Assembly (NCBI GenBank): GCA_009392275.1
Contig: VFGV01000010.1
Span: 62,001 to 126,000, forward strand
Reading direction: 5' to 3'
DNA: 64,000 nt
Source of the DNA: SAR202 cluster bacterium
GTDB taxonomy: Bacteria; Chloroflexota; Dehalococcoidia; Lucifugimonadales; UBA2962
The notes under the pieces are model-generated. The model made no database searches. It was not told the origin of the DNA and worked only from the letters and a program-made list of their open reading frames with translations. Below, one piece after another: positions 50,589-60,218 of this stretch; positions within the stretch are counted from its first letter, which is position 1; each line of letters opens with the position of its first letter. The translations under genes and the position numbers were made by a program.

Positions 50589-52280
50589 ATGACAAATCTT
50601 TATTCATTAATGGCCGTGCAAGACCAAATCTGGGATACTATAAAATCTGCTATACACAAGGCCCAGACTGCCGACGAGTTACCTGTTTGCGAATTACCAA
50701 ATAGGTCTTTAGAGCATCCACAAAATCCTAACCATGGCGATTATTCAAGCAATATTGCTCTACGGCTAGCAAAACCAATGAGGATTAATCCCATGCAAAT
50801 TGCTGAACTTGTTAAAGCGAGGATTGATCTAAAAAGTCCTATTGCATCAGTGTCTGTTGCTAAACCAGGGTTCTTGAATTTCAATCTTGAATCAGCTTGG
50901 GTTAAAAACCAAGTCGAAAAAATTCTAGAAATTGGTGAAGAATATGGAAATATAGAACTTGGAAATTCAGCAAAGATCCAAATCGAGTTTGTCAGCGTGA
51001 ACCCAACTGGGCCATTACATATTGGTCATACCAGGGGTGCTGTGGTGGGTAGCACGCTATCAAATGTATTGAATGCAGCTAATTACAAAGTGCAAAACGA
51101 ATACTATGTTAATGATGCAGGATCACAAGTGGATAACTTTGCCAAAAGCATTTACGCGCAATTCAAGAAAACTCAAGGTATTGACGTTAACATTCCAGAA
51201 GACAGCTACAAAGGTGATTACATCAATGAAATCGCTTTAAAAATCTCCAATTCTTATGGATTAAATATACACAAAATGTCTGAAAAAGAAGCATTACTGA
51301 ATATTAAAGAATATGGTCTTAAATTAATGCTAAGTTCAATAAAACAAGATCTCGATTCTTTACGCGTAAGTATGAATGAATGGTTTAGTGAAAAATCATT
51401 ATTTCAAGATGGCACATACAAAGAAATTAAAGAGAAACTAGATAAAAACAACCTCCTAGAAAGAAAAGATGGTGCCTTGTGGTTTAAGTCATCTCAACTG
51501 GGTGAAGAAAAGGATAATGTTATCGAAAAAAGTAACGGTATGCCTACATACTTTGCGTCTGACATTGCATATCACTACAACAAATTTGCATTAAGAGATT
51601 TTAAGTTTGTGGTGAATATTTGGGGGGCAGATCATCAAGGACATATACCTAGACTGAAAACCGTTGTGCAGTCACTTCAAATAGACCCCGATCGATTGAA
51701 ATTTATTGTCACTCAAATGGTTAAGCTTAAGCGTGGTTCTAGTATAGTAAAAATGTCAAAGCGATCGGGCGAATTAATCACCCTGGCTGAATTTATTAAA
51801 GAAGTAGGGGTAGATGCTTGTAGGTTCTTTTTTCTTTCAAGGTCGGCTGATAGCCAATTAGATTTCGATATAGAATTGGCACAGAAACAATCATCAGAAA
51901 ATCCCGTTTATTACATACAATACGGTCATGCTCGAATATGCAGCATTTTAAAAAATGCCAAAGAAAATAATATTCGATTTAACGACGGAGATGTAAATTT
52001 ATTAGATGATCCTAATGAATTAAATCTAATAAAAAAGATATTGGCCTTGCCAGAAACAGTACAATCAATATCTGTGAGGCTTGAACCGCATCATCTGGCG
52101 CACTATGCTTTAGAACTTGCGTCTGCTTTCCACCTCTATTATCAAAATTGTAAAGTGATTTCCACTGAGGATGAAGAATTACATATAACAAAAGCTCGTC
52201 TTAAATTGTGCGAGGCAACGCGAATCACAATAAATAGATGTCTTAATTTAATGGGAATGTCTGCACCAGAAAAAATGTGA
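50589..52280 (+). CDS. argS: Arginyl-tRNA synthetase
   Basis: EFVSVNPTGPLHIGHTRGAVVGS, NIWGADHQGHIPRLK. Confidence 0.96.
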   Translation: MTNLYSLMAVQDQIWDTIKSAIHKAQTADELPVCELPNRSLEHPQNPNHGDYSSNIALRLAKPMRINPMQIAELVKARIDLKSPIASVSVAKPGFLNFNLESAWVKNQVEKILEIGEEYGNIELGNSAKIQIEFVSVNPTGPLHIGHTRGAVVGSTLSNVLNAANYKVQNEYYVNDAGSQVDNFAKSIYAQFKKTQGIDVNIPEDSYKGDYINEIALKISNSYGLNIHKMSEKEALLNIKEYGLKLMLSSIKQDLDSLRVSMNEWFSEKSLFQDGTYKEIKEKLDKNNLLERKDGALWFKSSQLGEEKDNVIEKSNGMPTYFASDIAYHYNKFALRDFKFVVNIWGADHQGHIPRLKTVVQSLQIDPDRLKFIVTQMVKLKRGSSIVKMSKRSGELITLAEFIKEVGVDACRFFFLSRSADSQLDFDIELAQKQSSENPVYYIQYGHARICSILKNAKENNIRFNDGDVNLLDDPNELNLIKKILALPETVQSISVRLEPHHLAHYALELASAFHLYYQNCKVISTEDEELHITKARLKLCEATRITINRCLNLMGMSAPEKM

Positions 52281-52286
52281 GTTGGC

Positions 52287-52808
52287 CTAATCAATTTGGG
52301 TATTTAATTTTTCGGCCAAATATATTTTTGTATTGTTTACATAAATATCACGATAACCTTTAATCAAATCTCTATCTTTCTGTGTAGCTTCACGCCTAAT
52401 TCTAGCCGGCAATCCTGCAACAATAGAACCTGATTTTATTTCCATTCTGTCAACAACCATTGCTCCAGAAGCAATAATACAGTCTGAGCCAATCGTAACA
52501 CCGTCATTTACTATACATCCATTACCTAAGAGAACTCTGTCGCCAACAACACGTCCATGGCATAGAACCCTATGGCCAACAACAACATCATCACCTATTA
52601 AAACATCGCTGTCTCCATGTACAACCGAATTATCCTGAATACATGTGTTTCTACCGATCACAATTTTCCCAGAATCGCCTCGTATAACCGTACCTGGCCA
52701 AACACTTGACCCTTCTCCTATCTCTACATCACCCGCAACATATGCAAATTCACTTACAAACGCTTTTGGATGAATATCCGGTGTTTTCCCATTAACAGTT
52801 CGTATCAT
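52287..52808 (-). CDS. Gamma-carbonic anhydrase family protein (left-handed beta-helix)
   Basis: DVEIGEGSSVWPGTVIRGDSGKIVIGRNTCIQDNSVVHGD hexapeptide repeats. Confidence 0.92.
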   Translation of the reverse strand: MIRTVNGKTPDIHPKAFVSEFAYVAGDVEIGEGSSVWPGTVIRGDSGKIVIGRNTCIQDNSVVHGDSDVLIGDDVVVGHRVLCHGRVVGDRVLLGNGCIVNDGVTIGSDCIIASGAMVVDRMEIKSGSIVAGLPARIRREATQKDRDLIKGYRDIYVNNTKIYLAEKLNTQID

Positions 52809-52944
52809 ATAGTGCCTCCGATGAACGATTATTTATTTAAAGATTTTACTTTGTATTTTAAAAATGAGATAACTCAAGTCTAAAGCGATTATAATTGTAA
52901 ACACATATTATGATCGAATCGGGGCAGAAATTTACAATAACGGT

Positions 52945-53532
52945 ATGATTAAGATTGAAGTTAAAAATATTTTTGTATGTTTTCTTGCAATTACACTAGT
53001 TATTTCTGTACTATCTAGCTGTACTAAAGATACAGATATTGATTTAAACTCAATACCCAGTCCAGAACCCACTACTAAAAGTGCAGATTTAGTTGGACCG
53101 ACGGTACCAGCTGATAACGCGCAAGCCGTTGCCAAAGATGTTTTATTTGACTATCTTAGAGCGCAGTCACTGTTAGGTGCAGCAATGTATAAAGAGGCGA
53201 TTGGAAGCTACAACGTCGTGCTCAAAATACTGCCAGATCTTTATTTAGCCTACCATGGTAGAGCTCTCGCATACTACAAAGAAGGAATGGTTGAAAGAGC
53301 TTTAGAAGATTTCGGTCGAGCGATAGAAATAAAACCTGACTACGCGTCTGCATTAAGAAATCGCGGTGTTGTATATGCAAATGAAGGTATGTTCAATGAA
53401 GCGTGTGCAGATTTAAATGAAGCTATCAAAATATATGAAAATAAATTAAGTTCAGAACAAGCAGTATTTAATCAAGAAAAATATGAAGCCGACCTACTAG
53501 AAACAATGAGCCAATTGGGACCATGCAGGTAA
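52945..53532 (+). CDS. TPR-repeat lipoprotein
   Basis: Lipobox LSSC; TPR motifs LAYHGRALAYYKEGMVERALEDFGRAIEIKPDYASALRNRGVVYANEGMFNEACADLNEAI. Confidence 0.85.
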   Translation: MIKIEVKNIFVCFLAITLVISVLSSCTKDTDIDLNSIPSPEPTTKSADLVGPTVPADNAQAVAKDVLFDYLRAQSLLGAAMYKEAIGSYNVVLKILPDLYLAYHGRALAYYKEGMVERALEDFGRAIEIKPDYASALRNRGVVYANEGMFNEACADLNEAIKIYENKLSSEQAVFNQEKYEADLLETMSQLGPCR

Positions 53533-53571
53533 ATATCATGGAAAATACGTTTAATGGATTAGAAGACTAAT

Positions 53572-54084
53572 ATGCAAAACGAACCGAATGATGCAAAAAA
53601 AAGCAGAATAAGTGATCGAGACTATAATTCTAAAGTAATTTTGCAGATGACAGAAATCATTAGTAAAAATCCAAACGATTGTAAAGCTTACGTAATGCGA
53701 GGCAACAATTACCTAGACGCAGGAAAATTAAATGAATCTATTTCAGATTTAACGAAAGCTATAGAACTGGATCCGACTAACGCTATGGTATTTAACAACA
53801 GAGGTGTTGCTTATAGGAGATCCTCTGACAAAGAAAACGCCCTGGCTGATTTTGAAAAAGCCATAACGATTAAACCTGACTATCGAGAGGCTTATAACAA
53901 TCGTGGTATGGTCCTAGCTGACAATTATGAATATGAAGCGGCCATTACTGAGTTCACAAAAGCAATCGAAATAGATTCTGATTACTGGTACGCATATAAT
54001 AACAGAGCTATGAGTAGATGGGCCTTAGGAGACCGCAAAGGTGCAGAATCTGACTATAAAGTTGTATCTAAATATATGTCCTGA
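53572..54084 (+). CDS. TPR-repeat protein
   Basis: Repeated AYVMRGNNYLDAGKLNESISDLTKAIELDPTNA-type TPRs. Confidence 0.9.
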   Translation: MQNEPNDAKKSRISDRDYNSKVILQMTEIISKNPNDCKAYVMRGNNYLDAGKLNESISDLTKAIELDPTNAMVFNNRGVAYRRSSDKENALADFEKAITIKPDYREAYNNRGMVLADNYEYEAAITEFTKAIEIDSDYWYAYNNRAMSRWALGDRKGAESDYKVVSKYMS

Positions 54085-54126
54085 TAAGTTCAATGCTTCA
54101 ATATTATTAAAATAAGGAAATAAAAT

Positions 54127-54729
54127 ATGTCTACAGAACAAAATTCCTCACAAAATCTTGATCTAAATAAAATATTACTCACAGGTGAAAATTCGTTCAT
54201 CAGATTAAAACAAAAAGATGATGGCCCTATAACCACCAAAGCTACTCACTGGCGCATACTAAAATCTCCAGGTGGCCCTGGCCACGTACTGTTTATCCAA
54301 AGTGATATTACAGATAATGAAGTACGTATATATTCTGACAATTTTGCTATGACCAGGTGGATTCAAGGAAAAATAGAATGTGCTTTAAATCCTGAATTTG
54401 GTGATCCTGAAACACCTATAATTGACTCTGTATTTTCAAGCTCTGGCGACGGGGTTAACTATTGGATAGAAAGTATAGACTCTTTAAATGAAAGCATCCA
54501 AATGAATTGGCATGGTATTAGTGAACCATTTTATTTGAGAGTAGCAGCGGGATTTTTAGAAACAGCCCCTAAACTTGGAGTATACAGTTGCATGATTCCT
54601 TCATCGAAAGCCCAAATAACTAACAATGATATTCCTGCTTTAGGGTCTCCGTACTCTGAATTATTTGATGGACATCCAACGAGCTCATCATGCTTAGCAT
54701 GGTCTGAAACGTGGACGGAACTTAAATAA
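54127..54729 (+). CDS. Hypothetical protein
   Basis: 200-aa ORF on the same strand following the two TPR genes; no family recognised. Confidence 0.7.
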   Translation: MSTEQNSSQNLDLNKILLTGENSFIRLKQKDDGPITTKATHWRILKSPGGPGHVLFIQSDITDNEVRIYSDNFAMTRWIQGKIECALNPEFGDPETPIIDSVFSSSGDGVNYWIESIDSLNESIQMNWHGISEPFYLRVAAGFLETAPKLGVYSCMIPSSKAQITNNDIPALGSPYSELFDGHPTSSSCLAWSETWTELK

Positions 54730-54732
54730 ATA

Positions 54733-55224
54733 TTACGAGTCTTCTAGTGCAAAGTATTCCTGCATTTTGTTTTGGCGATAATCGAAAATTTGATTCAATT
54801 GATTGCGAACATATAAAAAGTTGCTAATAAACCCACCTGGGACTTGGTATTCAACCCGGTCTTTTATCAAAATACCTTGTGGCGTTTTGGTAAACTCATG
54901 TGTATGAATCCACTTTGTATAAGGCCCCTTCGTTTGTTCATCAACGAATTTATTTGGCGGATCCCATTTTGTTATATCACTTTGCCATTTAACAGGAATA
55001 CCGTGTAACTTTAGTTTGTAGTTTATTTGCGCGCCAGCCTTCATCTTTATCGGCAAAACTGTAAGTATATTGAAGTTTAACCACAGTGGTGTCAGGACTT
55101 CCAGGTTAGATGCGTCTGAAAAAAAACTGAACACTATATCAATCGGTTGATCAATGACTGTTTGTCGCTCTAAAGTAAATGTCTGATAAAAGCTAAGTAA
55201 ATTTAAAATTGTTTTTATTAACAA
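54733..55224 (-). CDS. SRPBCC (START/Bet v1-like) family protein
   Basis: IDIVFSFFSDASNLEVLTPLWLNFNIL...ITKWDPPNKFVDEQTKGPYTKWIHTHEF. Confidence 0.85.
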   Translation of the reverse strand: MLIKTILNLLSFYQTFTLERQTVIDQPIDIVFSFFSDASNLEVLTPLWLNFNILTVLPIKMKAGAQINYKLKLHGIPVKWQSDITKWDPPNKFVDEQTKGPYTKWIHTHEFTKTPQGILIKDRVEYQVPGGFISNFLYVRNQLNQIFDYRQNKMQEYFALEDS

Positions 55225-55277
55225 GATCCTCTCAACGAACCATATTAAATATTGGTTACAAGTTTAATTTTACAGAA

Positions 55278-55553
55278 TCAGTAAAAGATTTGCTCGACTA
55301 CTGGTGTTACTGCAAAGTCGGCTGTCTTCTTACATTGTCCTATTGTTTTTTCCACATCCGAATAGTCTTCAGCTTCCAATAAAATAAAAAATATATGCTC
55401 AGAAGGATTAACTTTGAAAAATTTTATATCTACCTTGTTTTCTTCGGCATTTGCTTTAACTTGCTTCCATAACGACATTATGGTTTCATCTTCATTCGGA
55501 GGGCCAAAACAATTTCCGGCTGAATGAGTGACTGTAATGTGATATGTTGCCAA
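55278..55553 (-). CDS. Hypothetical small protein
   Basis: 91-aa ORF, ferredoxin-like alpha/beta pattern suggested by eye. Confidence 0.6.
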   Translation of the reverse strand: MATYHITVTHSAGNCFGPPNEDETIMSLWKQVKANAEENKVDIKFFKVNPSEHIFFILLEAEDYSDVEKTIGQCKKTADFAVTPVVEQIFY

Positions 55554-55589
55554 TTTAATACTCCTAATTACTGATGGTAAAAGTTCTAA

Positions 55590-57365
55590 TTATTTCGTAG
55601 TTGGCTCGAACACGACTATAGTAGCAGTGATTTCACCTGCTTCATTCGCTGAAACCCCCAAAAGTCCAAGCCAAACCCTGGTAAAACTTGTGACTCCTGG
55701 ACCACTTTCTCCTGGAGCAATAACTAAATCCATATCTCCCATATCCCATCCACTGGAACGTAGATTGACTCTAACAATAACACCCTCTTCATTAGAGTTT
55801 GCGACCACTTCTTTAAATCTTACTAATGTTCCGTTTGCGTCCATTGATGGACTGCCAAGACCTTGACCAATCCTTATTGTAGCTGGAGTTCCTAAAGGTA
55901 CAACCACATCATCACCAGGCTCCGCCACAACAGGGTCTGCAAACACTAGATCTGACTCTGAAAGTCCAGACTCTTCCAGCTCAGAGAACCTAGCCGAATG
56001 CGCTTCAACACTGCCAAATTCGTTTAATTCACCTTCGGCATAAACATTTTCTGATTCATCAATATCTCCAGAGCCAGGATCATCTAGAGACAGCAGAGGA
56101 GAACTCTTTCCTTGCACACCAACACTGCATGTTTTTGATGCATCAAAAACAGGCGCCTCAAATGTTTCAGTTGTTATATGAACATATTTATCTGATTGGC
56201 CACCGCTTAAAATTACAGTACCATCGTTAAGTTTCAATGCTCGATGTCTATATCTGGTCTCTATCATTGGTCCAGTTGAGTACCATGCATCAGTATCAGG
56301 ATCGTAAACTTCGGCTCTAGGCAACAAACCACCCGTTACCAATACCCGACCATCTGATAAAAGAGTAGCTTCATGTTCTGTTCTAGCATCTCCCATTGAA
56401 GCAGCTGGCTCAAATTTACCAGTATCTGGATCCCAAATCTCAGCTGATGCTCGAGTGGACGTGTCAATGTTAGGTACGGCTTCTCCTACTCCTCCAACGA
56501 CAAGAACTCTTCCATCTTCAAGCAATGTTGACGTATGCTGCACTCGCGCCAATCGCATTGAGCCCGTGTATTCCCAAGTCTCTGTAACTGGGTCCCATAT
56601 TTCAGCACTGGAGTAATAAGGTCCTTCCCTATGTTTACCTCCCCCTATAACAATCACACGACCATCTTTAAGAACTGTAGCAGTGTGAATAGACCTCTTT
56701 TGGTTTAGCTCACCCGAAAGAGTCCATTCATTTGTAATCGGATCAAATATCTCTGTGGTGGAGTTATCTCCCAAACGATCATTCTTACCGCCGGTATACA
56801 AAACTCTACCATCATTTAATTTAACCGCAGCACCTCTTTCTCGAGAATCATTTAATTTTCCAACCTTGGTCCAATTACCGCTCTCATCCCACACCTCACT
56901 GTTTTTCATAGCTTCCATTTGAATATCTTGTCCACCTGCAACAAGAACTCTACCGTCATCCAAGGTAAACATTGCAAAATCTTGTCTCTCTGAAAGCATA
57001 TCTCCAGATTCGGTCCATTGACCGGTATCTAAGTTGAAAGTCTCTGAATGAGGAAATACCCTAGGTCCGCGGGGGCCTCCCTTGCCACGACCTCCGGTTG
57101 TTAAAATTTGGCTGTCACTCAAAATTACCCATCCGTGTCTCTGTCTTTCATTAAACATTTTCCCTTCTAATAGTGTGAATCCGCCGTAAGGTTCACAATC
57201 CACTGTACTAAAAGGGGTCGGGGTTGAGATCAAAAATCCACCATCTGAATTGCCAACCGACGAGTCATTAGTTTCTGAACTGGAACAACTGATTAAAAAA
57301 ATTAAAGAAAATATTAGAAACGTTACAATCGTTTTAATTATCATGTCAGCTCCTTGCGAAGGCAA
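55590..57365 (-). CDS. Kelch-repeat beta-propeller lipoprotein with extra C-terminal domain
   Basis: Lipobox LISC; seven copies of the L.DGRVLV.GG kelch motif; about 180-aa non-kelch C-terminal region. Confidence 0.85.
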   Translation of the reverse strand: MPSQGADMIIKTIVTFLIFSLIFLISCSSSETNDSSVGNSDGGFLISTPTPFSTVDCEPYGGFTLLEGKMFNERQRHGWVILSDSQILTTGGRGKGGPRGPRVFPHSETFNLDTGQWTESGDMLSERQDFAMFTLDDGRVLVAGGQDIQMEAMKNSEVWDESGNWTKVGKLNDSRERGAAVKLNDGRVLYTGGKNDRLGDNSTTEIFDPITNEWTLSGELNQKRSIHTATVLKDGRVIVIGGGKHREGPYYSSAEIWDPVTETWEYTGSMRLARVQHTSTLLEDGRVLVVGGVGEAVPNIDTSTRASAEIWDPDTGKFEPAASMGDARTEHEATLLSDGRVLVTGGLLPRAEVYDPDTDAWYSTGPMIETRYRHRALKLNDGTVILSGGQSDKYVHITTETFEAPVFDASKTCSVGVQGKSSPLLSLDDPGSGDIDESENVYAEGELNEFGSVEAHSARFSELEESGLSESDLVFADPVVAEPGDDVVVPLGTPATIRIGQGLGSPSMDANGTLVRFKEVVANSNEEGVIVRVNLRSSGWDMGDMDLVIAPGESGPGVTSFTRVWLGLLGVSANEAGEITATIVVFEPTTK

Positions 57366-57424
57366 TTGTATTCATTAGATGGCCAATCAATTCATTTGAG
57401 AGATGAATTCAGCAAATCCTATAT

Positions 57425-58045
57425 CTAGGATTTCTTTATTGCAACACCAACCAAATTGGGAAGTGAAATCGGAGTCCCAAACCTTATAGTAAATTTGCTA
57501 GTATCTACCTTGGAAAAACCAGCGTTATTAATGATTCTCTCCGTATCTCTGTTCAAATTACAACCGGTGGTTATAAATTTCCAAAAAGGATTTAATACGT
57601 CTTGAAACTTGCTGCCAATGTAACTACTTGAAGACACATGCTCATAAAAATAAAACCTGCCTCCGGGTTTTAAAACCCGAGTTATTTCGGAAATGACGCT
57701 TTCTACGTCATCAACCATACACAAAACCAAGGTCACAACAACGGTATCGAAAACCTCATTTTCAAAAGGCATATTCTCTCCATATCCCTGAAAAATAGTA
57801 ACGTCTTTTTTAGATTTTAATGTCCTGTCACGAATTTTTTTAAACATAAAAGGGTTTGGTTCCAAAGCAGTAATATTCACCGAATCTGGATAATACTTAA
57901 GGTTTGAACCTGTTCCAAAACCAATCTCTAATACACGGCCACTGGCTTGGCCTGCGGTAGATCGACGATAAGAAGATATGCGCCACTCAACTAACGTATT
58001 AAGTAAGTCATAGGAATTGGCGAATAGTTTTTGAGATATTTTCAC
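57425..58045 (-). CDS. Class I SAM-dependent methyltransferase
   Basis: VLEIGFGTGSNLKYYP, ITRVLKPGGRFYFYEH. Confidence 0.92.
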   Translation of the reverse strand: MKISQKLFANSYDLLNTLVEWRISSYRRSTAGQASGRVLEIGFGTGSNLKYYPDSVNITALEPNPFMFKKIRDRTLKSKKDVTIFQGYGENMPFENEVFDTVVVTLVLCMVDDVESVISEITRVLKPGGRFYFYEHVSSSSYIGSKFQDVLNPFWKFITTGCNLNRDTERIINNAGFSKVDTSKFTIRFGTPISLPNLVGVAIKKS

Positions 58046-58126
58046 AAAATACCATGATATTCCTAATTATTATTTGTATCAATTACACTGTATGAATTGA
58101 TAAGTTAATTTAATACAATAATAGTT

Positions 58127-59086
58127 ATGAACTCTGAAAGCAAAATATATGATGTAATTATCGGTGGGCAAGGAGCTGCTGCTTTCGCAGCAGGGATGTA
58201 TGCTGCCAGATATCAAATGTCAGCTATAGTTGTGGGAACAACATTTGGGGGTGAAACTGCCACAGGTGGATTAATAGAAAATTACCCTGGATACCCTGAA
58301 ATTGATGGCTTTGAACTTATGATGAAATTTCGAGAGCATGTCGAAAAATATGATGTGCCTATAATTGACGATAAGTTGGTTATATCCAATACAAATGGTA
58401 ACTCGAGGAAAGAATCAGATATCTTTGAAATTGCTGGTGAATCAGATCAAATTTATAGAGGCAGGTCTGTAATACTTGCAATTGGTCGGGAACGACGTTC
58501 ACTATGGCTTGATCACGAAGAGGATTGGACAGGAAGAGGGGTTTCATACTGTTCTACATGTGATGCTCCTATGCATAAAGGCAACACAGTAGCGGTAGTA
58601 GGTGGTGGTGACTCAGCTGTTAAAGGCTCAGTATTAATCAGTAAATACGCAGATAAAGTATATTTAATTTACCGTAAATCCGAATTGACTCGACCGGAAG
58701 CAGCGAATCTTCGTCAGTTAGATTCCGCATCCAACGTTGAACGTATTTTCAATACGAATGTCGTGGAACTACTTGGGGATAATCAAAAAGGTTTAACCGG
58801 AATAAAATTAGATAATCCCTATCAAAACGTAGATTCATTGGATGTTGATGGCCTGTTCATTGAAATTGGTGCAGACCCACGCAAAGAGCTTCCCATGCAT
58901 CTAGGTGCAAAAGTAAATGAACTGGGCGAGGTAATTGTAGACAAATATATGAACACAAATATATCTGGGCTTATAGCTGCCGGAGACTTAACAGATGCCT
59001 CTGGAGACCTAAAACAAACCATTACTGCTTCAGCCCAGGGTTCAATAGCTGCTACAACTGCCTACGAGCACGTCTCTAATCTATAA
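58127..59086 (+). CDS. Thioredoxin reductase-like FAD/NAD(P) oxidoreductase
   Basis: CSTCDAP redox motif, AVVGGGDSAVKGSVLISKYADKVYLIYRK, GLIAAGDLTDA. Confidence 0.92.
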   Translation: MNSESKIYDVIIGGQGAAAFAAGMYAARYQMSAIVVGTTFGGETATGGLIENYPGYPEIDGFELMMKFREHVEKYDVPIIDDKLVISNTNGNSRKESDIFEIAGESDQIYRGRSVILAIGRERRSLWLDHEEDWTGRGVSYCSTCDAPMHKGNTVAVVGGGDSAVKGSVLISKYADKVYLIYRKSELTRPEAANLRQLDSASNVERIFNTNVVELLGDNQKGLTGIKLDNPYQNVDSLDVDGLFIEIGADPRKELPMHLGAKVNELGEVIVDKYMNTNISGLIAAGDLTDASGDLKQTITASAQGSIAATTAYEHVSNL

Positions 59087-59089
59087 AAT

Positions 59090-60199
59090 CTAATTGTGGC
59101 AACCACGACCGGGTATTGAAATCACCTGCTCAACAACACCATTTCTAACAGCAATATAGTTGTCATATCTATTAACAGTTAAATCTTGTTGAGGGCATCT
59201 AAGCATAAATTTATCACCAACGGTTAATGGCATTTCGCCTTTAGAAGTTAATAAACATGCTTCATCATGCATCGCTGTGAATTCAACCTCATCATATCCT
59301 TCCAAAACAGGATGGTCTGAATTGAGCGATGATGCAATTGAACGATATCCTATATCACCCACTGCCACATTAGGTTTCGGTTGACTAACAACTGTGCCTA
59401 AAATTTTGGCAGCGTATTTAAAATGACCGTCCATATATGACAACATTGTGCTCATGAGTGCATACATACCACCTTCAACCTCAGTGATGCCATCAACAAA
59501 TGGTGCCATATCATAAGAAAAAGTCTCTCCTGAGGAAACCATGTCGAATTCTATACCCTTGGCTCGTATAGCATCTGCCAGTTCGACTGTTTTTTTATAA
59601 TACTTTATAGCTTCGTCATTTTTGAATTGATCATCTTTCGGCACGCCAAACATTGCAGAGTGACTCATCACCCCTCTAAAGTTTAATCCACTTAGTTGAT
59701 TAGCAACGCTCGCTATATGAACACCTTGCTCAACGCTACGAACGCCTGCCCTATCCATATTTGTATCCACCTCAATTGCAATACCAACCTTCACGTTCAA
59801 ATTAGAGGCAATCCTAGATATATCACGTACATTTTCCTCTGAGTCGACACAAACAGTGACGTCAGCTCGGCCTGCTAAAACACACAATCTTTTTATTTTG
59901 TCTTCAGTTACAACTTGGTTAGGGATTAATACACTCGCAATGCCACCTTCAACCATGACTTCAGCTTCAGCTACTTTGGCAGAGCATACTCCTCCAACTG
60001 TCCCACCCTTACGTATTTGCATATGAGCGAGCGCTGGGCTTTTAATATTTTTTGTATGTTCTCTTAGCTTGACTTTGGTATCTTTAAATGTCTCAGACAT
60101 TCTCCCAAAATTATGATCTAATGCATCCAGATCCAAAATCAAACATGGAGTATCTAATTCACTAATCTTAGTGCCAACAGTGGGTCTATAATGATCCAT
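59090..60199 (-). CDS. DSD1/D-threonine aldolase-like PLP enzyme (alanine racemase fold)
   Basis: ELDTPCLILDLDALDHN, LREHTKNIKSPALAHMQIRKGG, VGIAIEVDTNMDRAGVRS. Confidence 0.85.
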   Translation of the reverse strand: MDHYRPTVGTKISELDTPCLILDLDALDHNFGRMSETFKDTKVKLREHTKNIKSPALAHMQIRKGGTVGGVCSAKVAEAEVMVEGGIASVLIPNQVVTEDKIKRLCVLAGRADVTVCVDSEENVRDISRIASNLNVKVGIAIEVDTNMDRAGVRSVEQGVHIASVANQLSGLNFRGVMSHSAMFGVPKDDQFKNDEAIKYYKKTVELADAIRAKGIEFDMVSSGETFSYDMAPFVDGITEVEGGMYALMSTMLSYMDGHFKYAAKILGTVVSQPKPNVAVGDIGYRSIASSLNSDHPVLEGYDEVEFTAMHDEACLLTSKGEMPLTVGDKFMLRCPQQDLTVNRYDNYIAVRNGVVEQVISIPGRGCHN

Positions 60200-60218
60200 T
60201 TCGTCTCCTTAAAGACTA

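Noticed and set aside
55263-55285. UGA at the end of the 55278-55553 ORF as a second Sec codon (read-through would add FCKIKLVTNI)
   Set aside because: Short non-conserved-looking extension with no redox motif; ordinary stop is more likely.
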